A DNA stretch of 23,102 bases. Source: Phycisphaerae bacterium. GTDB lineage: Bacteria > Planctomycetota > Phycisphaerae > JAJVII01. Below, piece by piece: positions 8,702-16,552 of the stretch. Position 1 is the first letter of the stretch. Every line of letters begins with the position of its first letter. The DNA lies in assembly GCA_028706835.1 (NCBI GenBank), contig JAQTVL010000005.1, positions 1-23,102 of the forward strand. Reading direction: 5' to 3'. Under the pieces are notes generated by a model. The model saw only the letters and a list, made by a program, of their open reading frames with translations, ran no database searches and was not told the origin of the DNA. The translations under genes and the position numbers were made by a program.

Positions 8702-11142
8702 AGCAGACCCCACCACTTTCTCAGGCTCCATTCCGCGGAGACCAGCACCAGGAAGATCAGTAAGAAGGTCAGTCCGTCCCAGATGTCGATCGGGTCGCGT
8801 CGCGTGATCACCTTCGGATCAGCCGGGATCTCGTCGATCAGCGACTCCAGTTTGGACATGTTGTGGTAGTCGAAATGCTTGCCCCCGGTGGCCTCGGACA
8901 ACTGCTTCATGGTCTCGATGTCGGCGCTGGTGTCCATCGCCTCCAGCGACTGGTGCTGCACCTGGAAGTTGCACTCGACCTTGAACAGGTCCTTGGCCTC
9001 GCTGTCGGAGGCCTGGTGCCGGGCCACGACCGTCATGGTCCCGACGCGCTTGCTCTGGAAGTTGCCGGTGAAGGCCGCCTGGCCGTCCACCGCCCGCTGC
9101 AGCTCGACCATGTGCTCTTCTTTCTGCGGGGTGACGACCTTGGCGTAGAGCTTGACGTTCTGCAACTGGTTGTCCAGCGCCGGATCGAGGATGCGAAGCT
9201 GAATCGCGACATTCTGGCCGGGAGCGTAGCTCCGCCGGTCGGTCGCCAGCGACACCTGCTGCTGAGTGCCGCTTAACTTGGCCTCGCCGAGGTAGCGGAT
9301 CGTCCGCGTCCAGAACCGGTCGTAGTCGTAACTCTCATACGGGTAGCGCCACAGCCACAGGCTGTCCAGCCCGCAATAGAACACCGAGCCCTCGCCGTAG
9401 CGATGCACGGCCATAAGGCACTCGCCGGCTGGGGCCCCCGCCCCGCCAGCCGTCTGCATCAGCACGACCGCCTTGGGCATCGCCTTGACCACCGGGTGAT
9501 ACCAGTAGAACTGCGGGAAGGTCCCCCAGATCTCCTCGTTCTTCTTCTCGTCGCCGCTGACCCGCATGATCGGGTGGTCGCGGCCGACCTTCGTCCGCTC
9601 GGCCCGGAACGGCCGGTCGTAAAACCGCTCGCTCTCCAGGGGCCGGTTCTTATCGATCTCGACAGGCAGCATCAGGCGAAGCTTCGCGGCATGGACCTGG
9701 AGCAGCTTAGCTAGGCCCTGGCTTCGGCCGCCCATCACCATCAGCCCGCCGCCCTTGGCGACCATCTCTTCCAGTCCGGCGATCTGTTGCACGGTCAAAG
9801 GATGCGTGTTGAACCCGTTCGGATCGACGTCCAGCAACATCGCCACGTCGTACTTCCGCCACTCGGCCGTGGACTGCGGCAGCCGTTCGATGTTCTCGTT
9901 GCCCTGCTGAATGTAGTCGACGTCCGCTGACTGAAGGTAGCACGACAGGATGACCACCGGGTCCCGCAGCAGCGCGGGAACCATGTAGATGTATTCGCGG
10001 CTGGGCTCGCCGGCGATCAGCAGCACCTTCAAGTTCCGCTTGGCCACCTTGACGGAAACGACGGCGGTGTTGTTGTCCGTGTTGACCTCGTCAGCCACCA
10101 CCGGCAGGACCGCCCGGAACACCCGGTCGCCCAGAGTCTCGGGGATGCAGGAGATCGGAATCGTCTGCTGGCCTCGGGTCAGGCGAAGTTTTCGCCGGGC
10201 GACCTCGGTGAATATCTTCTTGATATCCTCCGGGGTGTTGGCCTTCTTGAACGCCTCGGCGTCCGCCTCGTAGAGCGTCAGTTCTGTGTTCAGGATGTCG
10301 TCGATCTGGTTGGTGATCTTGACCTGGAAGCTGAGCACGTCGCCGAGGCTCGCCTCCGCGGGGCAGTTGAAGTCGTCGATCCGCAGGTCGCGCAACGCGT
10401 TCTCGCTGCCCATGACGACCGTGTGGATCGGCACATGCACCCGGTCGCTGCGAGCCAACTCGACCAGTTCGGACAGCAGGGCCCAGTTCTTCTGCTTATC
10501 GGTCGTGTCGCCCGTGCCGGTCGTCGACCGCCCGTCGGTGATCAGGATCAGGCCGGACACCTTGCTGTCGCCCATCCCGCTCAGGGCCTTGATGCCGGCG
10601 GCCTTGATGTCGGTCATGCTCCCGGTGGCCGAGTCCGGCTTGCCCTCGATGTCGGGGAACATCTTGGCGGCCTTGTCGACCTCCCGTCCGCCCTTTTCGC
10701 CACGGGCGTCAATCGAGGTGACCAGTTTCAGGTCGTGCGAGAACTTGTAGACCTTCAGGTCGTGCTTGCGGGCGAGGGGGCCGGCCAGTTTGTCCAGGGC
10801 GATCTTCGCGGATTCGTATCGCGACTGCCTGGCGGTTTCGCACAGCGGGTTCTCGCGGGCATCGTCGAACGACATGCTCTGCGAGCCGTCGATGAGGATC
10901 GGCACCGCCGGAGCCTGGGTCCACCGCCGCGTCACAATCAGCGTCGGGCGGGCCAGCGCGAAGACGACCAGAATGGCCGCCGTAATTCGCAGCAGGCGGA
11001 GCAGCCAGACCTGCCGCCTCGTCAGGCGGCGCGTCTGCTTCGCCTCGCGGTAGTAGACGTAGCTGTAGAAGATGATCAGCCCGGCGGCCACCAACAGCAG
11101 GATGATGGCGACGCCCTCGCTGGCTAAAGTAGACAGTTTCAC
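8698..11142 (-). CDS. Membrane VWA protein with glutamine-amidotransferase-like fold
   Basis: An 814-residue integral membrane protein. Membrane segments lie at about 10-30 and 48-66, with a further one near the C-terminus (about 785-804). The VWA domain follows the second segment: the metal-ion-dependent adhesion site is intact as D85-G-S87-Q-S89, with a further candidate acid at D203 in an LILITDG strand. Residues of about 255-370 look like a CARDB/Ig-type beta domain. Residues of about 370-620 match the class I glutamine-amidotransferase-like fold seen in planctomycete VWA proteins (a VLLIAGEPSREY strand, then GGGLMVMGGRSQ). The nucleophilic cysteine of true amidotransferases is not evident there, so enzymatic activity is doubtful. 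The start is GTG at 11142 with GGAG about ten bases upstream. It is preceded by 169 non-coding bases after the BatA-like gene and overlaps the next gene by four bases. Confidence 0.85.
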   Translation of the reverse strand: MKLSTLASEGVAIILLLVAAGLIIFYSYVYYREAKQTRRLTRRQVWLLRLLRITAAILVVFALARPTLIVTRRWTQAPAVPILIDGSQSMSFDDARENPLCETARQSRYESAKIALDKLAGPLARKHDLKVYKFSHDLKLVTSIDARGEKGGREVDKAAKMFPDIEGKPDSATGSMTDIKAAGIKALSGMGDSKVSGLILITDGRSTTGTGDTTDKQKNWALLSELVELARSDRVHVPIHTVVMGSENALRDLRIDDFNCPAEASLGDVLSFQVKITNQIDDILNTELTLYEADAEAFKKANTPEDIKKIFTEVARRKLRLTRGQQTIPISCIPETLGDRVFRAVLPVVADEVNTDNNTAVVSVKVAKRNLKVLLIAGEPSREYIYMVPALLRDPVVILSCYLQSADVDYIQQGNENIERLPQSTAEWRKYDVAMLLDVDPNGFNTHPLTVQQIAGLEEMVAKGGGLMVMGGRSQGLAKLLQVHAAKLRLMLPVEIDKNRPLESERFYDRPFRAERTKVGRDHPIMRVSGDEKKNEEIWGTFPQFYWYHPVVKAMPKAVVLMQTAGGAGAPAGECLMAVHRYGEGSVFYCGLDSLWLWRYPYESYDYDRFWTRTIRYLGEAKLSGTQQQVSLATDRRSYAPGQNVAIQLRILDPALDNQLQNVKLYAKVVTPQKEEHMVELQRAVDGQAAFTGNFQSKRVGTMTVVARHQASDSEAKDLFKVECNFQVQHQSLEAMDTSADIETMKQLSEATGGKHFDYHNMSKLESLIDEIPADPKVITRRDPIDIWDGLTFLLIFLVLVSAEWSLRKWWGLL

Positions 11143-11311
11143 GTCACTATCTCTCCTCGACCGAGAATTCGCTTCGTCGACCCAGCACCCAATCCCGGAA
11201 CTGGTTTGGGCGTCTGGCCAAAGCTACAAACTCGTCGCAAAAGTCCACACGATCGCTGAGGATATGCATTTCGGACGCCCCGACGCCGTCCTCCTCAGCA
11301 GTCTGGGCAAC

Positions 11312-13630
11312 TCAACGACCTGCCTCGGGCTTGCGATCCGCCGTGCCGCCCGCCACACCAGCCGCCGTCTCCGGCAACACATCGCTGATCGCCTCGCTTC
11401 GGCGCCGGCCGAACCGCCAAGCCAGATAGGACTCGCCGGCCAACAGGGCCAGCAGCCCGACGAAGAACGCCACCGCCAATTCGATGACGGTGTGCAGGTC
11501 GGCCGCCAGGTCCTCAACCGCCTGGTCGCGGTCGACCCATCGCATATTGGACAGCGAATACGCCTGCTTGAACTCGGATTCATTCAGCCGGCTCAGGTCC
11601 GCCTCGGTGGAACCCTGGTTCACGACGAATCGCCGGCGGGGAACCACCTCCTGAATCCGCTCGACCACCTCGTACTTGCCGCGGAGCGCCGTCTGGTCGA
11701 ACCGCACGCGGTATTCCACCGCGTTGGCTGGATCGGCCGCGTCCCCGGAGTCCGGCCGCGTCGAGGCCGGCTGGGTCGTCGTCAACCGGCCGACCACATA
11801 CGGCTCGACTTCCACGGTGCTGTCATCTGGGCAGCGGAACGCGATCTTCTGGGAACTGACGTAGACCGGCTGGACGAATGGATCGTTCACCTCCAGGTTC
11901 ACGCCGCGATCCGGGTTGCCCACCAGGTAGGTGAGGATTTCCTGGATCATGACGCTGTATTCCTGGACAGCCGGCAGGTAACTCCACTCGTCCCCGGCGG
12001 TGGTGGTGCACAGGATCACCTTGCCGTCGCCGAGCGGCTTCTCCACCATCAACGGAACACCGGTGCTCAGCTTGAGCATGACATTCGAGCCAGCCAGCGG
12101 CTTCTCGATGGCCATGCACTGCGACACGCCGGCGTCCTTGTCGCTGGCGATGCCGTAAAGATGGGTTAGAGCCGGGTGCTGCGAGAGATTGAATTGCGGG
12201 ATCGGCTGGTCCGGCTGCGTGCCGGGCGCCGTGGGGCTCGGGGCCGGGTCCATGTCCGCGCCGCCGGCGGGGCCGATCAGTTTACACGGCAGCATCGACA
12301 GGCGCGGGACGGTGTTGAACATCAGCCGGTTGTAGTCGTACACGTTGACGTTCGGCCCGCAGAAGATGAGCAGTCCGCCGCCGTCGCGAACGCGGCGCTC
12401 GATCTTGCGAATGACCGGCTCGGTCAACTGGCCCGTCGCGGTCAGGACGATGGCGGCGTAGGAGTCGACGTTCTCATAGGCGACCTGGCCGGGGGGCACC
12501 ACGTTGGCTGAGAAGTGCGACACGCGAGGCATGCCCGCGCGAATCGCCGGCGCGATGGCCTTGGCCAGGAAGCGGGAGTCGGCCTGGTCCGTGCCGGCGC
12601 GATCGTCGAGGATCAGCACCCGGTAGCTGTCGGGGACGGAGCAGAGGTAAAGCCGCTCGTTGTCGGCGGAGAAATCGTCGCCGCTGACGCTGACCTCGAC
12701 CAGGTACTCCCCAGCCACCGGAAAGAGGTGCTTGAACTGAATGGTCTGCTCGCCGGTGAGCGTGATCTGCTGCGTGGCCATGTTCACGCCGTCCACGGAG
12801 AAACGGACGAGGGCGGGCTTGTCAGCCGGCACCTTGCCGATCGCGTCCAGCGTGACGGAGAACGTGACGGGCATCGACGCGGTGATCACGGTCGTGTCGG
12901 GCTGGAGGTCCTTGAGCACGAAGTTGAACGCCGGCTCGCCGCCGACGTCGACCAGGAAGGTCTCGCATCGGCTGCGCACGTCGCCCAACCCGATGCCGAC
13001 GCGCTCGGCGCGTTCTTTCGGCTGCCAGGTCTGCTTCTGGAAATCGGAGAAGACGTAGAGCTCGGACTGCTCCCACTTCTGAGCCTCGATCTGCTTTCGC
13101 ACCCACTCCAGGCCGTCGCTGATCGGGGCCGCGCCGTAGGTGGGCCGCAGCTCTTCGACCTGGTTGGCGGCAGCATCGAGGTTTTTGGTCGGGACGACGA
13201 CTTCGCGGGCGTCGACGCCGACCGTGGCGACGGTGACGGTGGCCGAATTGTCGCGCGGCAGCTTGCGGATCAGGTTCGCCGCCTTCCGCGTGGCCGAGTG
13301 GAACGCGCTCTCCACGCCTACCTGCTGGTTCATGCTCGCGGTGGCGTCGAGCAGGATGACGATGTTGCGCTTCTGGCCGCCGATCCAGCCGCGCTGGATG
13401 ATCGGCCTGGCCAGCGCCATGACCAGCGCGAAGATGCCGAGGCACCGGAGGATGAGGAGGATGCGGTCCTGGCGGCGGATCTTCTCCTGCTCTTTGTTGT
13501 TCAGCAGGAACCGCAAGGTCGGCAGTTCCACCTGCCGCTTGCGGCGCCGGAACAGCCATTCGATGATGAGGGGAATGGCCACCGCGAAGACAGCGGCCAG
13601 CATCCATGGGTTCTTGAAGATGGAGGGCAT
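11312..13630 (-). CDS. BatA-like membrane protein with N-terminal double membrane segment and VWA domain
   Basis: A 772-residue protein. The first 80 residues match the BatA N-terminal domain (aerotolerance-operon type): a membrane segment at about 7-25, a strongly basic RRRKRQ loop, then the L-P-T-L-R-F-L motif and a second membrane segment at about 57-77 ending in A-L-A-R-P. The VWA domain follows, with the metal-binding site read as D95-A-T97-A-S99, a Thr variant of the usual DxSxS. Downstream are beta-sandwich segments, a GGGLLIFCG strand typical of the amidotransferase-like fold, and a C-terminal membrane segment (about 715-738) with a cytoplasmic tail. The ATG at 13630 has a strong AGAGGAG ribosome-binding site. 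It is the first gene of the envelope cluster; the 269 bases upstream hold a GC-rich hairpin (arms GCCGGCC 13658-13664 and 13675-13681) and no convincing promoter. In other bacteria such proteins work with MoxR AAA+ ATPases. Confidence 0.87.
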   Translation of the reverse strand: MPSIFKNPWMLAAVFAVAIPLIIEWLFRRRKRQVELPTLRFLLNNKEQEKIRRQDRILLILRCLGIFALVMALARPIIQRGWIGGQKRNIVILLDATASMNQQVGVESAFHSATRKAANLIRKLPRDNSATVTVATVGVDAREVVVPTKNLDAAANQVEELRPTYGAAPISDGLEWVRKQIEAQKWEQSELYVFSDFQKQTWQPKERAERVGIGLGDVRSRCETFLVDVGGEPAFNFVLKDLQPDTTVITASMPVTFSVTLDAIGKVPADKPALVRFSVDGVNMATQQITLTGEQTIQFKHLFPVAGEYLVEVSVSGDDFSADNERLYLCSVPDSYRVLILDDRAGTDQADSRFLAKAIAPAIRAGMPRVSHFSANVVPPGQVAYENVDSYAAIVLTATGQLTEPVIRKIERRVRDGGGLLIFCGPNVNVYDYNRLMFNTVPRLSMLPCKLIGPAGGADMDPAPSPTAPGTQPDQPIPQFNLSQHPALTHLYGIASDKDAGVSQCMAIEKPLAGSNVMLKLSTGVPLMVEKPLGDGKVILCTTTAGDEWSYLPAVQEYSVMIQEILTYLVGNPDRGVNLEVNDPFVQPVYVSSQKIAFRCPDDSTVEVEPYVVGRLTTTQPASTRPDSGDAADPANAVEYRVRFDQTALRGKYEVVERIQEVVPRRRFVVNQGSTEADLSRLNESEFKQAYSLSNMRWVDRDQAVEDLAADLHTVIELAVAFFVGLLALLAGESYLAWRFGRRRSEAISDVLPETAAGVAGGTADRKPEAGR

Positions 13631-13899
13631 TACTCTCCTCTTTCTGCATTTCGTCTAGCCGGCCTGCATCTCCGGGCCGGCCACGCGGATAGCTGTCAGA
13701 ACTTCAACACGCACGATTGGAAATGGTGTCGCTGTTTGGCGTGGAGAAATCCGTGACTATTCGGCGGGCCCGGACTGTACGCATCCGAACGCGGCGAGTC
13801 GCGGTCCATCCAGGGCCGGGAAGCCGTGTGCTGCGCGGCTTGATCCGCACTCCGCGAATGATGATGAAGAATGCAGCGCCGCGGGCCGGCGCGGGCGGG

Positions 13900-15039
13900 T
13901 CAACGTCGCCCAACGCCCGTCCTGGCCGGGGCGCCGGACGGTTCGGCGGCCGGCGGGGTCGCAGGGGCGTCCACCCCTCGCGGCAAGCCGGGATCCAGCC
14001 GTCGCGGCGCCGACGCCGCCAACGCAGCCTGGAGCGCAGCCGCGACGGGCACTGCCGCACCGACCAGGTCGTTGGTCGGTCCCGTCAGCGTGCCGGCGTC
14101 GCTCTGCTGGAGTTCATACGCAAGCCAGGCCGCCACCAGCCGCCGCTCCGCCGTCGCGGCCCCGCTGCCGAGTCTCGCTCGTTCCGCAATGACTGCCGCG
14201 GGCAGAAGCGTATCTGCGCCCCGCCGCTGCGACAGCAGGTCCGGGCTCAGGCTGAGCGCGTTCCGCAGGCGGAACACCGCGTCGGCGTAATCCTCAAGCC
14301 CGGCATCGGCGACCGCCAGCAGCCACTCGCCCTCCGCCCGGTTCGGCCCGAAGGCCAAGCCGACGCGAATCGCGTCCGCGGCCTGGGCGAACTGGGCAGC
14401 CTTGAGCAACTCGACGCCGCGACGCCAGTGGGCGTTGGACTTCAACGCCCCGGCCAGGTCGAACGGCGTGCCGCCCGGCAGCGGGGCGGAGCCGGCGAGT
14501 TCGGCGGCCTGTTTGGGAACCATCGCCGCTGTCGCCGACGGCCCATCGACAGGCAGCATCACGGGCGACCGGCTGGCCGAGAAAGGCAGGCTCGTGCCGG
14601 GGCCGCCAACGCCGATCGAGGGAATCGTGACGCCGCCCAGGCCGCCAAATCGCGGCGCCGGCGTGAGGTCCGGGATCGCCAGGGTCGTCATGTTCGACCG
14701 CGCGCCGGAACCCATCGACTCGATCGGCGCGAGCGCGGAAGCCGACCCGACAATCCGCAGGCTGCCAGCCAGTCCGCTCACACTGGGCCCCCTTGAGGGG
14801 GCAAACTGACCTGTCGTCGTAGTGAGTGGCCCGGCGTTGACATCGGCGTTGCCGAACCCGCCATATCCGGAGATGCCCGGAACCTGATAGATTCCGCCCA
14901 CGCCACGCAGATCGGTGCCGATCCGCGGCACACTGCCGACGCCGCTGACGCCCAACGTGCTTCGCTGCTGCGCATGCGCCACCGGCGCCGACATCAGGAT
15001 CAGGCTCGAAATTACCAGTAGCCGCGAGGAGGTTTTCAT
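13900..15039 (-). CDS. Secreted Gly/Pro/Ser-rich protein with TPR-like repeats
   Basis: A 379-residue protein with a signal peptide (residues 1-23, ending A-H-A before Gln-Gln). Residues of about 25-195 are low complexity, rich in Gly, Pro, Ser and Thr, and probably disordered. Residues of about 200-270 contain two helical hairpins of tetratricopeptide type (a W-R-R-G-V-E-L-L-K-A-A-Q-F-A-Q-A-A-D-A-I start, then Y-A-D-A-V-F-R-L-R-N-A-L-S-L-S-P). The C-terminus is Ala/Pro-rich. I chose ATG at 15039 because GGAGGG lies eight bases upstream, the signal peptide starts there, and a longer frame back to 15237 would run into the GNAT gene. An extended -10 promoter lies about 30 bases upstream, so it is probably its own transcription unit. 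The specific function is unknown; a protein-protein interaction role outside the cytoplasm is the most that can be said. Confidence 0.82.
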   Translation of the reverse strand: MKTSSRLLVISSLILMSAPVAHAQQRSTLGVSGVGSVPRIGTDLRGVGGIYQVPGISGYGGFGNADVNAGPLTTTTGQFAPSRGPSVSGLAGSLRIVGSASALAPIESMGSGARSNMTTLAIPDLTPAPRFGGLGGVTIPSIGVGGPGTSLPFSASRSPVMLPVDGPSATAAMVPKQAAELAGSAPLPGGTPFDLAGALKSNAHWRRGVELLKAAQFAQAADAIRVGLAFGPNRAEGEWLLAVADAGLEDYADAVFRLRNALSLSPDLLSQRRGADTLLPAAVIAERARLGSGAATAERRLVAAWLAYELQQSDAGTLTGPTNDLVGAAVPVAAALQAALAASAPRRLDPGLPRGVDAPATPPAAEPSGAPARTGVGRR

Positions 15040-15070
15040 GACAGCCGCCCTCCATACTAATGCCGACCCC

Positions 15071-15079
15071 ATTATACCA
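15071..15079 (-). promoter_or_regulatory. Extended -10 promoter of the secreted TPR-like gene
   Basis: On the minus strand a perfect TATAAT (15076-15071) is preceded directly by TGG, giving the TGN extended -10 signature. No good -35 hexamer is found, which is usual for extended -10 promoters. The predicted start of transcription near 15064 leaves a leader of about 25 bases with GGAGGG before the ATG at 15039. Confidence 0.6.
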
Positions 15080-15100
15080 CAGTCATGTTGCCTGACTAAG

Positions 15101-15619
15101 TCAGATCGGCCGGCGGTAGACAGCCGCGTCGTCGCCGTCGGCGAAGTGGGCCTTCTCGACCGCCGCCAGGTGGAACCCGAGGCTTTCGTAGAACGCACGG
15201 GTGCCGGCGTAGGGGCGGTGTTCGACATTGGCTGCAAGCGTGCGCGCCTCGATCATGGCCACGCCCTGCCCGGCCTGACGCACCGTCGTGATCAGACCGT
15301 CGATCATGGCCCTGCCGACGCCTCGCTGCTGGTAGAATGGCAGCACGCCCATCCACAGGATTTCGGCCGTCGATTCGTGATAGTCGTAGATGATGAACCC
15401 GATGACCTGCCCGCCGTAGATGGCGACCAGCCCCAGCCGATCCTCCACCGCGTGGGCGATGTGCTTGACGCCGCCCTCGTTGAACCACTCCGGCAGCCTG
15501 GCGGCCACGTAACGGACTTCCTCGCAATCCGCCGGGGCCATATTCCGTATTTCGATAGGCAACTGGCGCGAGCCGCGTTGGGTGCTGGAATCGTCCATGG
15601 TCGCAACAGCTTTCAACAT
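15101..15619 (-). CDS. GNAT-family N-acetyltransferase
   Basis: A 172-residue cytoplasmic protein that should transfer an acetyl group from acetyl-CoA to an unknown amine. The GNAT fold is visible in order: an N-terminal strand P-I-E-I-R-N-M-A-P-A-D, a central G-Q-V-I-G-F-I-I-Y strand pair, and motif A with the acetyl-CoA pyrophosphate loop Q97-Q-R-G100-V-G102 (consensus Q/R-x-x-G-x-G/A), then the A-x-x-F-Y-E-S-L-G-F motif B. The length is normal for a single-domain GNAT. The ATG at 15619 has only a weak ribosome-binding site; an internal ATG at 15598 is an alternative that would remove seven residues without touching the fold. It lies 104 bases downstream of rex on the same strand, separated by a small hairpin. 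The substrate cannot be read from sequence. Confidence 0.9.
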   Translation of the reverse strand: MLKAVATMDDSSTQRGSRQLPIEIRNMAPADCEEVRYVAARLPEWFNEGGVKHIAHAVEDRLGLVAIYGGQVIGFIIYDYHESTAEILWMGVLPFYQQRGVGRAMIDGLITTVRQAGQGVAMIEARTLAANVEHRPYAGTRAFYESLGFHLAAVEKAHFADGDDAAVYRRPI

Positions 15620-15723
15620 ACAACTCTTGGCTCTCAGCCATCAGATCCCAGCTTCTCTCTGCCTCGGGAAAATCCCGAGTCTCTTCTTCTCTGGCTGACC
15701 GCTGAAAGCTGAAAACTTCTCCT

Positions 15724-16410
15724 TCAAAACCGCGGCGGGCTGCCCAGCACGCGGAAGGCTAATTGCTCCAACTGCACCGCCAGGTCGACGGACGTGACGG
15801 CGACTTCCGCGGGGGCGGTCAGGCTGACCGGCGCGAAATTCAGGATGCCCTGGATGCCCGCCGCAACGCACTGCTCAGCCACCGGCTGGGCGTACTCCGC
15901 CGGCACGGCCAGGATCGCCAGCCGAATCCACTTGTCCGCCGCCGTCTTTTTCAGTTCGCGAATGTGCTGCACGCGGATCGACTCGAGGCTGGGGATCACC
16001 TGCCCGACCTTGTCCGGATCGTCGTCGAACACCGCTACAATCTGGAAGCCTTTGCGAAGGAACCCGCGGTACGCCGTCAGCGCCCGCCCCAGGTTGCCCT
16101 GCCCGATCACTGCCACGTTCCAGACGCGGTCGGTGCCCAGTATCCGCCGCAGTTGCCCGACGAGTTCCTCGACCTGATAGCCGATGCCGGGCTGGCCGAA
16201 CTGCCCGAAGTAGCCGAAATCCTTGCGGACCTGGGCGTCGGTCAGGCCGAGCGCATCGCCGAGTTCGCGCGAGCTGACGGTCTTGCGGTTGTTGGCACGG
16301 AAGTTCTCCAGCTCCCGCAGGTAGAGCGACAGGCGTCGCACCGCGGGCTCGGGGATGCCCTCCGGCCCGGCCGGATTCTTGCCAGAGTCTTTGCCAGTGC
16401 CTGAAGCCAT
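15724..16410 (-). CDS. rex: Redox-sensing transcriptional repressor Rex
   Basis: A 228-residue NAD(H)-responsive repressor. Rex proteins bind operators when the NADH/NAD+ ratio is low and release them when NADH is high, controlling fermentative and respiratory genes. Residues of about 20-80 form the winged helix, including the family signature in SSRELGDALGLTDAQVRKD and the F-G-Q-P-G-I-G-Y segment. The Rossmann fold follows with the dinucleotide loop G103-Q-G-N-L-G108 and an acidic strand end at V-F-D-D-D. The C-terminal part contains I-L-N-F-A-P-V, typical of the domain-swapped dimer helix region. Length is normal, with an N-terminal extension of about 18 polar residues. A plausible promoter (TTGCTT, 17-base spacer, TATAAG) lies upstream. 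The ribosome-binding site is weak (AAGGGAA some 12 bases upstream), but no better start is seen. Confidence 0.96.
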   Translation of the reverse strand: MASGTGKDSGKNPAGPEGIPEPAVRRLSLYLRELENFRANNRKTVSSRELGDALGLTDAQVRKDFGYFGQFGQPGIGYQVEELVGQLRRILGTDRVWNVAVIGQGNLGRALTAYRGFLRKGFQIVAVFDDDPDKVGQVIPSLESIRVQHIRELKKTAADKWIRLAILAVPAEYAQPVAEQCVAAGIQGILNFAPVSLTAPAEVAVTSVDLAVQLEQLAFRVLGSPPRF

Positions 16411-16465
16411 CAGTTGGCGTTCCCTTGTTCAGCCGAACTTTCAACGACGGAATCCCGCCACCGTT

Positions 16466-16494
16466 CTTATACCGGCCGACGCCCGGCAAAGCAA
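16466..16494 (-). promoter_or_regulatory. Candidate promoter of rex
   Basis: On the minus strand TTGCTT (16494-16489) and TATAAG (16471-16466) are separated by 17 bases. The -10 matches the consensus at five of six positions; the -35 is weak. The predicted leader is about 49 bases. No clear Rex operator overlaps it. Confidence 0.4.
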
Positions 16495-16552
16495 GGAAGA
16501 CGAACGGGCCTTGGGCATTCCGCGACGGCCCGCCCAATGCCCCTTCCGTTCC

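Noticed and set aside
16425..16444. Possible Rex operator in the rex leader (TTG...CAA ends with GTTC/GAAC inside)
   Set aside because: Only the outer and a few inner bases fit the known TTGTGAA-type palindrome and the spacing is wrong; not strong enough to annotate.
16513..16542. GGGCATT/AATGCCC stem after the GH106-like gene as a terminator
   Set aside because: The loop is 16 bases, a competing stem overlaps it and no T-run follows on the minus strand; too weak to call.
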